NCBI RefSeq assembly: GCF_002284535.1
Contig: NZ_NPKH01000039.1
Coordinates: 186,001 to 250,000 of the forward strand
Direction: 5' to 3'
From: Mesorhizobium wenxiniae
Lineage (GTDB): Bacteria > Pseudomonadota > Alphaproteobacteria > Rhizobiales > Rhizobiaceae
DNA: 64,000 nt
Shown here: positions 43,916 through 54,662 of the stretch, in pieces
Layout of the letters: every line of letters starts with the position of its first letter
Numbering within the stretch: position 1 is the stretch's first letter
Notes under the pieces: model-generated
Databases searched by the model: none
Told to the model about the DNA's origin: nothing
The model's input: only the letters and a program-made list of their open reading frames with translations
Position numbers and translations under genes: made by a program

Positions 43916-46327
43916 CTAATGGGCGAGTGACTTGCCAGCGTCGTCCCCGGCATCCACCGCAGCCGGCGCATTGGCTGGTTCGACCCAGTCGATCGGCTCC
44001 GGCATACGCACCAGCGCATGGCGCAAGACTTCACCAACCCGCGCGACCGGAACGATCTCCATACCGTTCTTTACGTTGTCCGGAATCTCCGCCAGATCCT
44101 TGGCGTTGTCTTCCGGGATCAGCACCTTCTTGATGCCGCCGCGCAGCGCTGCAAGCAGCTTCTCCTTGAGCCCGCCGATCGGCAGCACCCTGCCGCGCAG
44201 CGTGATCTCGCCGGTCATCGCCACATCGGCCCTGACCGGGATGCCGGTCAGCACCGAGACGATCGCCGTCGCCATCGCCACACCCGCCGACGGTCCGTCC
44301 TTGGGCGTTGCGCCCTCGGGCACGTGGACGTGGATGTCGCGCTTGTCGAACAGCGGCGGCTCGACGCCGAAATCGATAGCCCGCGAGCGGACGTAGGAGG
44401 CCGCCGCCGAGATCGATTCCTTCATCACGTCGCGCAGATTGCCGGTCACGGTCATGCGGCCCTTGCCGGGCATCATGACACCTTCGATCGTCAGCAACTC
44501 GCCGCCGACTTCCGTCCAGGCAAGCCCGGTGACGACGCCAACCTGATCGTCGGCCTCGACCTGACCGAAGCGGAAGCGCGGAACACCAAGGTAATCGGCG
44601 AGATTGTCCGCCGTGATGTCGACCGTCTTCTTCTTGGTCTTCAGGATCTCTGTCACCGCCTTGCGGCCGAGCTTCATCAGCTCGCGCTCCAGGCTCCTGA
44701 CGCCTGCTTCACGGGTGTAGGTCTGGATGATGCCGCGGATCGCGTCCTCGCCGACTGAGAACTCCTTCGGCTGCAGGGCGTGATCGCGGATCACCTTGGG
44801 CATCAGGTGACGCTTGGCGATCTCGATCTTCTCGTCCTCGGTGTAGCCGGCGATACGGATGATCTCCATGCGATCCATCAAGGGCGCAGGAATGTTCAGC
44901 GTGTTCGCCGTCGTCACGAACATCACACTCGACAGGTCGTATTCGACCTCGAGGTAGTGGTCCATGAACGTCGAGTTCTGCTCGGGATCGAGCACCTCAA
45001 GCAAGGCCGACGACGGGTCGCCGCGGAAATCCTGGCCCATCTTGTCGATCTCGTCGAGCAGGAAGAGCGGGTTGGACTTCTTCGCCTTCTTCATCGACTG
45101 GATGACCTTGCCGGGCATCGAGCCGATATAGGTGCGCCGGTGACCGCGGATCTCGGCCTCGTCGCGAACGCCGCCCAGCGCCATGCGGATAAACTCGCGG
45201 CCGGTCGCCTTGGCGATCGACTTGCCGAGCGAGGTCTTGCCGACGCCGGGAGGTCCGACGAGGCACAGGATCGGCCCCTTCAGCTTCTTCTGGCGGCTCT
45301 GCACGGCGAGATATTCGACGATACGGTCCTTGACCTTGTCGAGGCCGAAATGGTCGGTGTCGAGCACGTTCTGCGCGAAGGCCAGATCCTGCTTGACCTT
45401 GGAGTTCTTGCCCCACGGTATCGACAGGATCCAGTCGAGATAATTGCGCACGACAGTCGATTCAGCCGACATCGGCGACATCGTCCGCAACTTCTTCAGT
45501 TCGGCTTCCGCTTTTTCGCGGGCCTCCTTGGAGAGCTTGGTCTTCTTGATGCGCGCCTCGATCTCGGCGGCCTCGTCGCGGCCGTCCTCGCCCTCGCCGA
45601 GCTCCTTCTGGATCGCCTTCATCTGCTCGTTGAGGTAGTATTCGCGCTGGGTCTTCTCCATCTGGCGCTTGACGCGCGAACGGATGCGCTTCTCCACCTG
45701 CAGGACGGAGATTTCGGCTTCCATGAAGCCCATCGCCTTTTCCAGCCGCTCCTTGACCGAAAGCGTGGCCAGCATCTCCTGCTTCTCGGGGATCTTGATG
45801 GCAAGATGCGAGGCAACCGTATCGGCGAGCTTGGAATAGTCGTCGATCTGGCTGGCGGCACCCACCACTTCGGGCGAGATCTTCTTGTTCAGCTTGACGT
45901 AGTTCTCGAAGTCGGTGACGACGGAACGGGCCAGCGCCTCGACCTCGACCTCTTCCTCATCCGGTTCGACCAGCGCCGTGGCGCGGGCCTCGTGGAAGTC
46001 GGGACGGTCGGTGAACGAAACGATTTTCGCGCGCGAAGCGCCTTCCACCAGCACCTTCACGGTGCCGTCCGGCAGCTTCAGCAATTGCAGCACATTGGCG
46101 AGCGTGCCGATGTCGAAGATGGCATCGGCCTCGGGATCGTCATCGGCGGCATTCATTTGGGTCGCAAGCAGGATCTGCTTTTCCTGACCCATCACCTCCT
46201 CCAGCGCCTTGATCGACTTTTCACGCCCGACGAAGAGCGGAACGATCATGTGCGGGAACACCACGATGTCGCGCAGTGGGAGGACTGCGAAGACGCCGTC
46301 GCTGGGAGCCCTGGATATTTTGGCCAT
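43916..46327 (-). CDS. lon: Lon ATP-dependent protease
   Basis: An 803-residue Lon of the LonA type: N-terminal substrate domain ([20 protein letters not shown]), long coiled coil around residues 195-270, AAA+ domain with Walker A GPPGVGKT, and the C-terminal serine protease domain with KDGPSAG (catalytic serine) and a downstream lysine. It degrades misfolded and regulatory proteins. ATG 46327 follows AAAGGTTGGACA; an upstream in-frame ATG at 46363 is less likely. Confidence 0.98.
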   Translation of the reverse strand: MAKISRAPSDGVFAVLPLRDIVVFPHMIVPLFVGREKSIKALEEVMGQEKQILLATQMNAADDDPEADAIFDIGTLANVLQLLKLPDGTVKVLVEGASRAKIVSFTDRPDFHEARATALVEPDEEEVEVEALARSVVTDFENYVKLNKKISPEVVGAASQIDDYSKLADTVASHLAIKIPEKQEMLATLSVKERLEKAMGFMEAEISVLQVEKRIRSRVKRQMEKTQREYYLNEQMKAIQKELGEGEDGRDEAAEIEARIKKTKLSKEAREKAEAELKKLRTMSPMSAESTVVRNYLDWILSIPWGKNSKVKQDLAFAQNVLDTDHFGLDKVKDRIVEYLAVQSRQKKLKGPILCLVGPPGVGKTSLGKSIAKATGREFIRMALGGVRDEAEIRGHRRTYIGSMPGKVIQSMKKAKKSNPLFLLDEIDKMGQDFRGDPSSALLEVLDPEQNSTFMDHYLEVEYDLSSVMFVTTANTLNIPAPLMDRMEIIRIAGYTEDEKIEIAKRHLMPKVIRDHALQPKEFSVGEDAIRGIIQTYTREAGVRSLERELMKLGRKAVTEILKTKKKTVDITADNLADYLGVPRFRFGQVEADDQVGVVTGLAWTEVGGELLTIEGVMMPGKGRMTVTGNLRDVMKESISAAASYVRSRAIDFGVEPPLFDKRDIHVHVPEGATPKDGPSAGVAMATAIVSVLTGIPVRADVAMTGEITLRGRVLPIGGLKEKLLAALRGGIKKVLIPEDNAKDLAEIPDNVKNGMEIVPVARVGEVLRHALVRMPEPIDWVEPANAPAAVDAGDDAGKSLAH

Positions 46328-46560
46328 TGTCCAACCTTTCTTGTCGCGACTGCCAATCGCCAACCGCGAATCTCATATTAACGACCGAGGATCGTTCCGC
46401 CTACCACCGTTTGTGACGGGAGTTTTACAGCACAGAATTCGGCACCCCGGCCTTCCTCAGTTAGTTGGAGGCACGGGGGGCAAAGATCAAGGGTCAACAC
46501 GAAACCGTTCATCCAATCTGTCACAATCCGTTCATCATAAGTCGGCCCGTCCGCAAAGCA

Positions 46561-46584
46561 AAACGGCGCCTCACGGCGCCGTTT
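46561..46584 (-). terminator. Terminator of clpX
   Basis: On the minus strand AAACGGCGCC-GTGA-GGCGCCGTTT is followed by TGC, a perfect 10-pair stem 27 bases after the clpX stop. The remainder of the 46328-46610 gap carries the lon promoter, with no other gene. Confidence 0.8.
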
Positions 46585-46610
46585 GAAGAATTCCACTGCA
46601 GGGGCTCACG

Positions 46611-47885
<1,275 letters not shown>

Positions 47886-48180
47886 TTTCATGTCCTTTCA
47901 TAGCCGCCCGCCGATGGTCTGGTTGAAAGGGCGCATATCTCAATCTATCGCGGGAAATCGCCGCCGCCAGTATTCCGGCTCCCGCAACGCATTCCGTACG
48001 AAACACATATCAGAAAACGTCGCAATGATTCGCACCAACCCCGCACAAAGCTAAGCCGTCGAAAATCAACATAGGCTTAACGTAGGCAATTGCTCCCGTC
48101 GAGGGAACAGCCAATTGTGGCCGAAATGCCGCAAGCGGCATCAAAAAGCGGGTTTTCCCACCAGCCAATTGCCACCGGTC

Positions 48181-48810
48181 TTATGTGGCAATACCTTCGA
48201 GCGGCTCACGCGACGAAATGACCTTGTCGATGAGGCCGAAATCCTTGGCCTCGTCGGCGGTCATGAAGTGGTCACGGTCGAGCGTCTTTTCGATCTCGTC
48301 GTAGCTCTTGCCGGTGTGCTTGACGTAGACCTCGTTGAGACGACGCTTCAGCTTGATGATATCCTGGGCGTGGCGCTCGATGTCGGAAGCCTGGCCTTGG
48401 AAGCCACCGGAAGGCTGATGGACCATGATGCGGGCATTCGGCGTAGCGAAGCGCATGCCCTTCTCGCCTGCGGTGAGGAGCAGCGAGCCCATCGAGGCGG
48501 CCTGGCCGATGCACAGCGTCGCCACCGCCGGCTTGATGAACTGCATGGTGTCGTAGATCGCCATGCCCGAGGTGACGACGCCGCCGGGCGAATTGATGTA
48601 GAGGTTGATTTCCTTCTTCGGATTCTCCGCTTCGAGGAACAGAAGCTGCGCGCAGACCAGCGTCGCCATGCCGTCCTCGACCGGACCGGTGATGAAAATG
48701 ATGCGCTCTTTCAGGAGCCGAGAGAAAATGTCGTAGGCCCGCTCGCCGCGATTGGTCTGCTCGACCACCATCGGAACGAGGTTCATGTAGGTTTCGACGG
48801 GGTTCTTCAT
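48181..48810 (-). CDS. clpP: ClpP protease subunit
   Basis: A 209-residue serine peptidase with catalytic triad S106 (GQAASMGS), H131 (RIMVHQP) and D180. It makes the 14-subunit chamber for ClpX and ClpA. The N-terminal [20 protein letters not shown] is the usual alphaproteobacterial form with a short propeptide. The 295 bases between it and clpX hold the clpX promoter and no gene. Confidence 0.98.
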   Translation of the reverse strand: MKNPVETYMNLVPMVVEQTNRGERAYDIFSRLLKERIIFITGPVEDGMATLVCAQLLFLEAENPKKEINLYINSPGGVVTSGMAIYDTMQFIKPAVATLCIGQAASMGSLLLTAGEKGMRFATPNARIMVHQPSGGFQGQASDIERHAQDIIKLKRRLNEVYVKHTGKSYDEIEKTLDRDHFMTADEAKDFGLIDKVISSREPLEGIAT

Positions 48811-49141
48811 GGATTATCCCTTATTGAAAGATGGGATTCCGGCGCCGGGAGATTAGCAAATCGGGCAGAATCGGTTCTGGATCGTTATCCTGTAAATAGG
48901 ATGTCGGCTCACCCTAGCGCAAGGCCGCCCCTCCTAGCCTATCCGGTTAAGTCGAATCAAGGTTTCTGCACAGGATTCGCCCGAGGGTGCGTCGGCGCTA
49001 ATGCGGTGTAGCTGCGCTGCCGAGTAGCACTTTCTTAACCACGTCGCTTAACGAAATATCTCGAAACTGCTTTCCCGCGATGCCGCTTCCCCTACAATTC
49101 AACGTTGAGCTTGCGCTGAAGGTTCAAACAGGGGGAGTGCC
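48811..49141. other. Divergent control region of clpP and the secreted repeat gene
   Basis: A 331-base gap. I see no gene. It holds AT-richer patches (TTAACGAAATATCTCGAAAC at about 49046) suited to a promoter for the plus-strand gene, whose ribosome site is AGGGGGAGTGCC before 49142. Confidence 0.45.
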
Positions 49142-49732
49142 ATGATCAGGAAAACTGCTTCCTCGGCCATCGCCAGCCTTGCTGTTTTCGGCATGGTGTC
49201 CGAAACGGCTGCCGGCGGACGCGCCGTCGAATGCTACGAGCCGGTCAACAGGCCGGCCGTTTACGACACCGTTCACGAAAAGGTGCTGGTCAGCCCCGGT
49301 GGCCAGATCGTCGACTACGATCCGCCAATCTACGGCACGCGCGAGAGCGTGGAGCAGATCGCTCCGGCCCGCGTCACTTACGAGGTGGTCCCGGCCGCCA
49401 CGCGCACCGTCTACCACACGGTCAAGGTAGACGACGGCGGCTATGCCTGGGAATGGCGCATAATCCACGGCCGCAAAGTGCTGTGCAAGGTGTGGCGCAA
49501 GCCCCGATATGCGCGGGTCGCCGAAACCGTGCTGGTTGAACCCGAACGCACAAGGCGCGTGGTCATCCCTGCCGAGTATGAAAGCGTGGCCCGAGAGGTG
49601 CTGGTACGGCCCGAGCAGCGGCGTGTCATCGAAATCTCCCCGTCCTACCAGACGGTGGCACGGCGAGTGCTGGTCAGGGAAGGTTCGTCGGGCTGGCGGC
49701 GCGTTCATATGCCAAGGCATTGCCGGTATTAG
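49142..49732 (+). CDS. Secreted Tyr/Val-rich repeat protein
   Basis: A 196-residue exported protein: signal peptide up to about residue 24 (ETAAGG), then a beta-rich region built on an imperfect repeat of about 22 residues, seen as ARVTYEVVPAATRTVYHTVK, ARVAETVLVEPERTRRVVIP, SVAREVLVRPEQRRVIEISP and TVARRVLVREG. A cysteine pair (C31, C116) might form a disulfide. I know this style from rhizobial genomes but no function. It overlaps the stop of the flavoprotein gene on the other strand by four bases. Confidence 0.8.
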   Translation: MIRKTASSAIASLAVFGMVSETAAGGRAVECYEPVNRPAVYDTVHEKVLVSPGGQIVDYDPPIYGTRESVEQIAPARVTYEVVPAATRTVYHTVKVDDGGYAWEWRIIHGRKVLCKVWRKPRYARVAETVLVEPERTRRVVIPAEYESVAREVLVRPEQRRVIEISPSYQTVARRVLVREGSSGWRRVHMPRHCRY

Positions 49733-50838
49733 GTCACACCCGCCTCCGCCCGCAGCCAGGCCTTCAAGCCGGCGACGTCGTCATTGCCGACCGTCGCCGC
49801 CACGCGCCTGCCGACCGCCGCGCCGAACTTGTAGCCGTGGCCGGAGCAGGCCGAGACAACAAGGCATCTGCCTTTTTCATGAGCCAGAAATTTCTCGTCG
49901 GCGGTGAAGGTGTAGGCGCAGGTGACGACCTCGGTGATCTTGTATTCTTCGACACGGGCGATTGGCGGCGAAAACAGGTCGCGGATCGCCTCACCCTCGC
50001 CCGGCACCGGCTGGCGGTTCCAGTCGGCGTCGCTGGTCGGCACCCTGTGCAGCCCTGAGCCGAATTTCATGCCGGCGCCGCCGGACGGCGGGATCACGTA
50101 GCCGTCGACAGCGCCGCCGACATTCAGGATTACGGGGGCTGCCTGCCATGCCGCTTTCAGATCCGCCGGTGGTTCGACATAGGCGAGCGCCGTGCGCCAG
50201 GTCTTCAGTTCGCCGTCCAGTTCAGGAAACAGTTTCAGCACCCAGGCGCCAGCGGCGACGACGATGCGGTCGGCCTGCATCGTCTCGCCGCTTTCAAGCA
50301 CGATGCGGCCGGCCTCGGCGTCAACTTCCACCACCTTGCTGTCTTCGTAGACATTGGCGTGGTTCACGCGCAGCCATCCAGCGAGGCGGGTCGCAATCTT
50401 GCGACAATGCAGCGCACCGCCGTCCGGTGAAAAATACGCGTAGCGGAACGAGCCGGGCTCCAGGAACGGCCAGCGTTTAGCCGCGGCGTCCGGCTCGAAC
50501 AGTTCGAATGGATAGTTCCCGGCTTCCATGCCTTCGCGGTATTCCTCGGCTTCGTCTCCCGGCTCCCGCGAAATGCAGATGAAGCCGCGCGGATCGAGAT
50601 GGTTTTCGCCGAGATCGGCCCACATCTCGTCCCAGGCCTCATAGGCTTCGGTGATCAGCCTGCCATAGCCCGCCGCTGCGCCATAGGCGCGGCGGATGAT
50701 GCGATGATGATCGCCCGAGGCAGCAAGCGGATTGGGAATCGGTCCCTGCTCGACGATCGAGACCCGGTGCCCAGCTTTGGCCAGCGACCACGCCGTCGAC
50801 AGCCCTGCAACGCCTGCGCCAACCACGATCACATTCAT
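49729..50838 (-). CDS. Sarcosine-oxidase-like FAD oxidoreductase (DAO family)
   Basis: A 369-residue flavoprotein with dinucleotide-binding motif VVGAGVAGLSTAWSLAKAGH at the start and the C-terminal SGHGYKFGAAVG loop of monomeric sarcosine oxidase and N-methyl-amino-acid oxidases. A cysteine in EVVTCAYTFTADEKFL corresponds to the one that binds FAD covalently in sarcosine oxidase. It should oxidise a secondary amine or N-methyl amino acid. The start is ATG 50838. Confidence 0.88.
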   Translation of the reverse strand: MNVIVVGAGVAGLSTAWSLAKAGHRVSIVEQGPIPNPLAASGDHHRIIRRAYGAAAGYGRLITEAYEAWDEMWADLGENHLDPRGFICISREPGDEAEEYREGMEAGNYPFELFEPDAAAKRWPFLEPGSFRYAYFSPDGGALHCRKIATRLAGWLRVNHANVYEDSKVVEVDAEAGRIVLESGETMQADRIVVAAGAWVLKLFPELDGELKTWRTALAYVEPPADLKAAWQAAPVILNVGGAVDGYVIPPSGGAGMKFGSGLHRVPTSDADWNRQPVPGEGEAIRDLFSPPIARVEEYKITEVVTCAYTFTADEKFLAHEKGRCLVVSACSGHGYKFGAAVGRRVAATVGNDDVAGLKAWLRAEAGVT

Positions 50839-50885
50839 CAAGTCAGTCTTTCCGCAGCCGCTTCGGCCGGCTCAACGCGCTTTTG

Positions 50886-50937
50886 TGCATGTCATTGTCC
50901 CAAAACCGCTTCACACTTTTGGGCGACATGCATCGGA
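50886..50937. repeat. RIME-like repeat, first of two
   Basis: TGTCCCAAAACCGC followed by ACACTTTTGGGCGACATGC, an inverted pair CCCAAAA/TTTTGGG typical of rhizobial intergenic elements. Confidence 0.6.
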
Positions 50938-51014
50938 TTGTCGTGCGCCAACATACGGTCTGGCGGCAAGCTGGCAAGCCTTGGAGCGCCGCGCGTCGAT
51001 GGACGCGCAAAGGA

Positions 51015-51085
51015 CGCCAACACTTTGAATCCGCGCATGATCCTTTCCGAAAACCAATTCCGGTTTTCGGGGTCATGCGCTAATG
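51015..51085. repeat. RIME-like repeat, second of two
   Basis: ACACTTTGAATCCGCGCATG and TTTCCGAAAACCAATTCCGG then TTTTCGGGGTCATGCGC. The arms CCGAAAACC and GGTTTTCGG pair. It is the inverted counterpart of the copy at 36045-36095 and lies just in front of the P450 gene. Confidence 0.7.
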
Positions 51086-51092
51086 ATCCAGA

Positions 51093-52361
51093 ATGACCGA
51101 TTTGGTACCACCAACTTACCTGGCCTTCGATCCAGCCACCCGCCATGTGCGGCTCGATCCGCACGAGCCGGCTTTCTTCCAGAATCCCTGTGAGGCCTAT
51201 GCCTTTATGCACGGCCGATCGAATGTCATCTTCTGGGAAGAGTTCGGCTTCTGGTGCTTTGGCGGCTTCGACGACGTCAACCGGCTGTTGCGCGATCGCC
51301 GCTTCGGCCGCCAGAACCCGGCCGGCATCCCTGACCGCCGGAGCACAGACCAGGACCGCACGCATCTCAGCGCCTTCGACGGCATCGAGGCCAATTCGAT
51401 GCTGGAACTGGAACCGCCCGTTCACACCAGGCTCAGAACGCTGGTCAACCGCGCCTTCGTCTCGCGTCAGGTCGAGCGGCTCAGGCCGCGCGTAGAGGCG
51501 CTTGCCAACGAGCTGGTCGACCGTTTCGAACCGGGCCAGGTCGACCTGCTGCCGGCTTTCGCATCGCCTTTGCCGATCACCATCATTGCCGAAATGCTCG
51601 GCGTGCCGGTCGAGATGGGGCCGCAACTGCTCGACTGGTCGCATCAGATGGTCGCCATGTACATGCATGGCCGCACACGTGAGACGGAAGAGACGGCCAA
51701 TCGCGCGGCGCGGGATTTTTCGGATTTCCTGCGCGGCTATGTTGCCGAGCGGCGCAAAAACCCCGGCGACGATCTGTTGTCGCTGCTGATCTCGGCGCAG
51801 GACGATGGCCAAAAACTCTCCGAGGACGAACTGGTGTCCTCGGCTGTCCTGCTGCTCAATGCCGGCCACGAGGCGACCGTCCACCAGACCGGCAATGCGG
51901 TGCACGCGATCCTCGCGCAAGGCGGCGACCCCCGCCGCTTCTTCACCTCGCCACAAACGACAGCCGCCACGGTCGAGGAATGCCTGCGCTTCGACGCGCC
52001 GCTGCACATGTTCACGCGCTATGCCTATGAAAAGATCGAGGTGGGTGCCGATGTCATCGTGCGGCCGGGCGAGACGATCGGCCTGCTGCTCGGTATGGCC
52101 AACCACGACCCGGCGGCGTTTGCCGAACCCTTCGCCTTCAGGCCGGATCGTGCGGACCAGAAGAACGTCTCGTTCGGCGCCGGCATTCATTTCTGCATCG
52201 GCGCGCCGCTCGCCCGGCTCGAATTGCAGGTATCGCTGAAAACCCTGTTCGACCGGCTACCGCGGCTCTATCTCGCCGAACAGCCGCGCTTTCGCGACAC
52301 CTATCATTTCCATGGGCTGGAAACGCTCGCCGTGCACACCGGACAAGTGATCAAAGCTTGA
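51093..52361 (+). CDS. Cytochrome P450
   Basis: A 422-residue soluble bacterial P450. The I-helix reads LLLNAGHEATV, the K-helix ExxR is EECLRF, and the haem loop is FGAGIHFCIGAPLAR with ligand C368. The acid-alcohol pair of the I-helix is complete (E-A-T), so it should activate oxygen. No ferredoxin or reductase gene lies beside it. Substrate is unknown. The stop overlaps the cupin stop by 11 bases. Confidence 0.94.
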   Translation: MTDLVPPTYLAFDPATRHVRLDPHEPAFFQNPCEAYAFMHGRSNVIFWEEFGFWCFGGFDDVNRLLRDRRFGRQNPAGIPDRRSTDQDRTHLSAFDGIEANSMLELEPPVHTRLRTLVNRAFVSRQVERLRPRVEALANELVDRFEPGQVDLLPAFASPLPITIIAEMLGVPVEMGPQLLDWSHQMVAMYMHGRTRETEETANRAARDFSDFLRGYVAERRKNPGDDLLSLLISAQDDGQKLSEDELVSSAVLLLNAGHEATVHQTGNAVHAILAQGGDPRRFFTSPQTTAATVEECLRFDAPLHMFTRYAYEKIEVGADVIVRPGETIGLLLGMANHDPAAFAEPFAFRPDRADQKNVSFGAGIHFCIGAPLARLELQVSLKTLFDRLPRLYLAEQPRFRDTYHFHGLETLAVHTGQVIKA

Positions 52362-52701
52362 TCACATACTCCTTGCGAGTCGTTTCAAGCACTTCCCAGC
52401 TGCCCTTAAAACCCGGCCTGAGCACGAAACTGTCGCCGGCCCTGACGGTGCGCGCCTCCCCGCCCTCCTCAGCGATCACTGAAACGCCCGACAGGATGTG
52501 GCAGAACTCCCACTCGTCATACTCGATGCGCCATTTGCCCGGGGTCGCCTCCCAGATGCCGGCATAGAGCCCGCCGTCGCGTTCCTCGACATTCCAGGTG
52601 CGAAATTTCGGATCGCCTGAAATCAGACGATCCGGCGCCGGCGCGCCAAGTTCCGGTTCGATGCTGTCGACATTGACGGAAAGTAATTTCGGCGCCGTCA
52701 T
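52351..52701 (-). CDS. Cupin-domain protein (DUF861/EutQ-like)
   Basis: A 116-residue single cupin. The text KFRTWNVEERDGGLYAGIWE, WEFCHILSGVSVIAEEGGE and GDSFVLRPGFKGSWEV is the cupin_3 (DUF861) family, often an ureidoglycolate- or ethanolamine-utilisation-like small sugar-binding fold. One metal histidine is seen (CHILSG). It is convergent with the P450, and 21 bases ahead of metY on the same strand in the reading direction upstream. Confidence 0.82.
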   Translation of the reverse strand: MTAPKLLSVNVDSIEPELGAPAPDRLISGDPKFRTWNVEERDGGLYAGIWEATPGKWRIEYDEWEFCHILSGVSVIAEEGGEARTVRAGDSFVLRPGFKGSWEVLETTRKEYVIKL

Positions 52702-52722
52702 GGAAGCTCCTTCCAGGCAGAA

Positions 52723-54003
52723 TCAAACGTTGGCGAGAGCCTGTTCCAGATCGGCGACGATGTCGTTGACATCCTCGATGCCAATCGAGAGCCTGACCGT
52801 ATCCGGCCCAGCGCCTGCCGCGACCTTCTGCTCGTCGGACAGCTGCCGATGCGTGGTCGATGCCGGATGGATGACCAGCGACTTGGTGTCGCCGACATTG
52901 GCAAGGTGCGAGAACAGTTCGAGCGCCTCTACGAGTTTGATGCCTGCCGTATAGCCGCCCTTCAGGCCGAAGGTGAACACGGCACCGGCGCCAAGCGGCG
53001 AGTACTTCTTCTGCAGCGCATTGTTCTTGTCACTGGGCAGGCCAGGATAGGACACCCAGGCGACCTTTGGGTGGTTAGACAGCCACCCGGCGACGGTGAC
53101 CGCATTGTCGCAATGGCGCTGCATCCTGAGCGGCAGGGTTTCCAGCCCGGTCAGGATCAGGAATGCATTAAAGGGCGAGATCGCCGGGCCCATGTCGCGC
53201 AGGCCAAGCACGCGCGCGGCAATGGCGAAAGCGAAATTGCCGAAGGTTTCGTGCAAGACGAGGCCACCATATTCGGGGCGCGGCTCCGACAGCATCGGAT
53301 ATTTGTCGGATTTCGACCAGTCGAAGGTGCCGCCGTCGACAATGGCGCCGCCGATCGAATTGCCGTGGCCGCCGATGAACTTGGTCAGCGAATGCACGAC
53401 AATGTCGGCGCCATGCTCGATTGGCCGCACCAGATAGGGCGAGGCCAGCGTGTTGTCGACGATCAGCGGCAGGCCGTGCTTGCGGGCGATATCGCCGATC
53501 TTCTCGATGTCGACGAAGACACCGCCCGGATTGGCCAGGCTCTCGATGAAGATCGCCTTGGTCTTTTCGTCGATCTGGCTTTCGAAGGTCGAGATGTCGT
53601 TTGTGTCGGCCCAGCGCACCTGCCAGCCGAAATTCTTGAAGGCGTGGCCGAACTGGTTGATCGAGCCGCCGTAAAGCCTTGTCGCGGAGACGAAATTGTC
53701 GCCGGGCTGCATTAGATTATGGAAGACGAGCACCTGCGCGGCATGGCCCGACGCCACGGCCAGCCCCGCCGTGCCGCCTTCGAGTGCCGCGATACGCTCT
53801 TCCAGCACCGACTGCGTCGGGTTCATGATGCGGGTGTAGATGTTGCCGAATGCCTTTAGCCCGAACAGCGACGCGGCATGGTCGGCATCATCGAAGACAA
53901 AGGAGGTCGTCTGGTAGATCGGCGTGGCACGCGCGCCGGTCGCCGGATCGGGCTTGGCACCCGCATGGACGGCGAGTGTGTTGAAACCGGGCGTGCGGGT
54001 CAT
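52723..54003 (-). CDS. metY: O-acetylhomoserine aminocarboxypropyltransferase
   Basis: A 426-residue PLP enzyme of the Cys/Met metabolism family. The PLP lysine is K208 in HSLTKFIGGHGNSIGG and the arginine end is in RLSIGIEDVNDIVADLEQ. The longer size and GHGNSIGG favour MetY (direct sulfhydrylation of O-acetylhomoserine to homocysteine) over MetB. ATG 54003 has GGGGAGGTATTCG before it. The leader contains a four-copy 7-base tandem repeat. I found no SAM riboswitch in front of it. Confidence 0.93.
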   Translation of the reverse strand: MTRTPGFNTLAVHAGAKPDPATGARATPIYQTTSFVFDDADHAASLFGLKAFGNIYTRIMNPTQSVLEERIAALEGGTAGLAVASGHAAQVLVFHNLMQPGDNFVSATRLYGGSINQFGHAFKNFGWQVRWADTNDISTFESQIDEKTKAIFIESLANPGGVFVDIEKIGDIARKHGLPLIVDNTLASPYLVRPIEHGADIVVHSLTKFIGGHGNSIGGAIVDGGTFDWSKSDKYPMLSEPRPEYGGLVLHETFGNFAFAIAARVLGLRDMGPAISPFNAFLILTGLETLPLRMQRHCDNAVTVAGWLSNHPKVAWVSYPGLPSDKNNALQKKYSPLGAGAVFTFGLKGGYTAGIKLVEALELFSHLANVGDTKSLVIHPASTTHRQLSDEQKVAAGAGPDTVRLSIGIEDVNDIVADLEQALANV

Positions 54004-54016
54004 CGAATACCTCCCC

Positions 54017-54044
54017 TGAATGCTGAATGCTGAATGCTGAATGG
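54017..54044. repeat. Four-copy 7-base tandem repeat in the metY leader
   Basis: CTGAATG is repeated four times without interruption immediately upstream of the metY ribosome site. Since seven is not a multiple of three, copy changes would shift the spacing, not a reading frame. Confidence 0.85.
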
Positions 54045-54140
54045 TGATGGCAAAGTCGGCCAGCCTCATCCTGATTGCAAGCGGCTCATATGCCGCTTTG
54101 CCCGCCTTCCAGAAAAATCCTTCTATTCACCATTCACTAC

Positions 54141-54662
54141 CTATTTCTGGCGAACGCCGAAGCTCTGGAATCCCGGCCGCATCAGCGGCTTCTTCGACGA
54201 CAGCACGCCGGAATTAACGCCGGTCCAGCCGATTTCGCCCGACAGCTTGCCATATTCGATCTTGGGGCAGCGGTTCATCACCACCTTGATGCCGGCGGCC
54301 TCTGCGCGCGCCGCCGCCTCGTCATGGCGCACGCCAAGCTGCATCCAGATGACTTTCGGCAACGGATCGAGCCGCAAGACCTCGTCGACGACGCCCGGCA
54401 CTGCCGTGGAGCCGCGAAAAACGTCGACCATGTCGATCGGCTCGGGAACATCGGCGAGCCTGGCATAGGTCATCCGGCCAAGGATTTCCTTGCCGGCCTG
54501 GCCGGGGTTGATCGGGAACACCGAAAATCCCTTGCCCAGCAGGTATTTCAGCACGAAGTAGCTCGGCCGGACATCGTTGGCGGACGCGCCGACCATGGCG
54601 ATGGTCTTCACCGAATTGAGGATGCCGGCGATATAGGCATTGTCGTAGGCGTCGTGGTTCAT
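54141..54662 (-). CDS. CoA-binding domain protein (YccU type)
   Basis: A 173-residue single-domain Rossmann protein of the CoA_binding family: TIAMVGASANDVRPSYFVLK near the start, VFPINPGQAGKEILG, and a conserved VVMNRCPKIEY. It binds CoA but lacks the ligase domains of succinyl-CoA synthetases; the role is not established. Its start overlaps the end of the AAA ATPase gene by four bases, so the two are coupled. Confidence 0.9.
   Translation of the reverse strand: MNHDAYDNAYIAGILNSVKTIAMVGASANDVRPSYFVLKYLLGKGFSVFPINPGQAGKEILGRMTYARLADVPEPIDMVDVFRGSTAVPGVVDEVLRLDPLPKVIWMQLGVRHDEAAARAEAAGIKVVMNRCPKIEYGKLSGEIGWTGVNSGVLSSKKPLMRPGFQSFGVRQK

Noticed and set aside
44780-46381. A 533-codon plus-strand open frame opposite lon
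   Set aside because: Shadow of lon, with long runs of L, D, R and H produced by reverse reading.
54004-54140. SAM riboswitch before metY
   Set aside because: The 137-base leader has the 7-base tandem repeat and one AAGCGGC/GCCGCTT hairpin, but not the SAM-II pseudoknot words.
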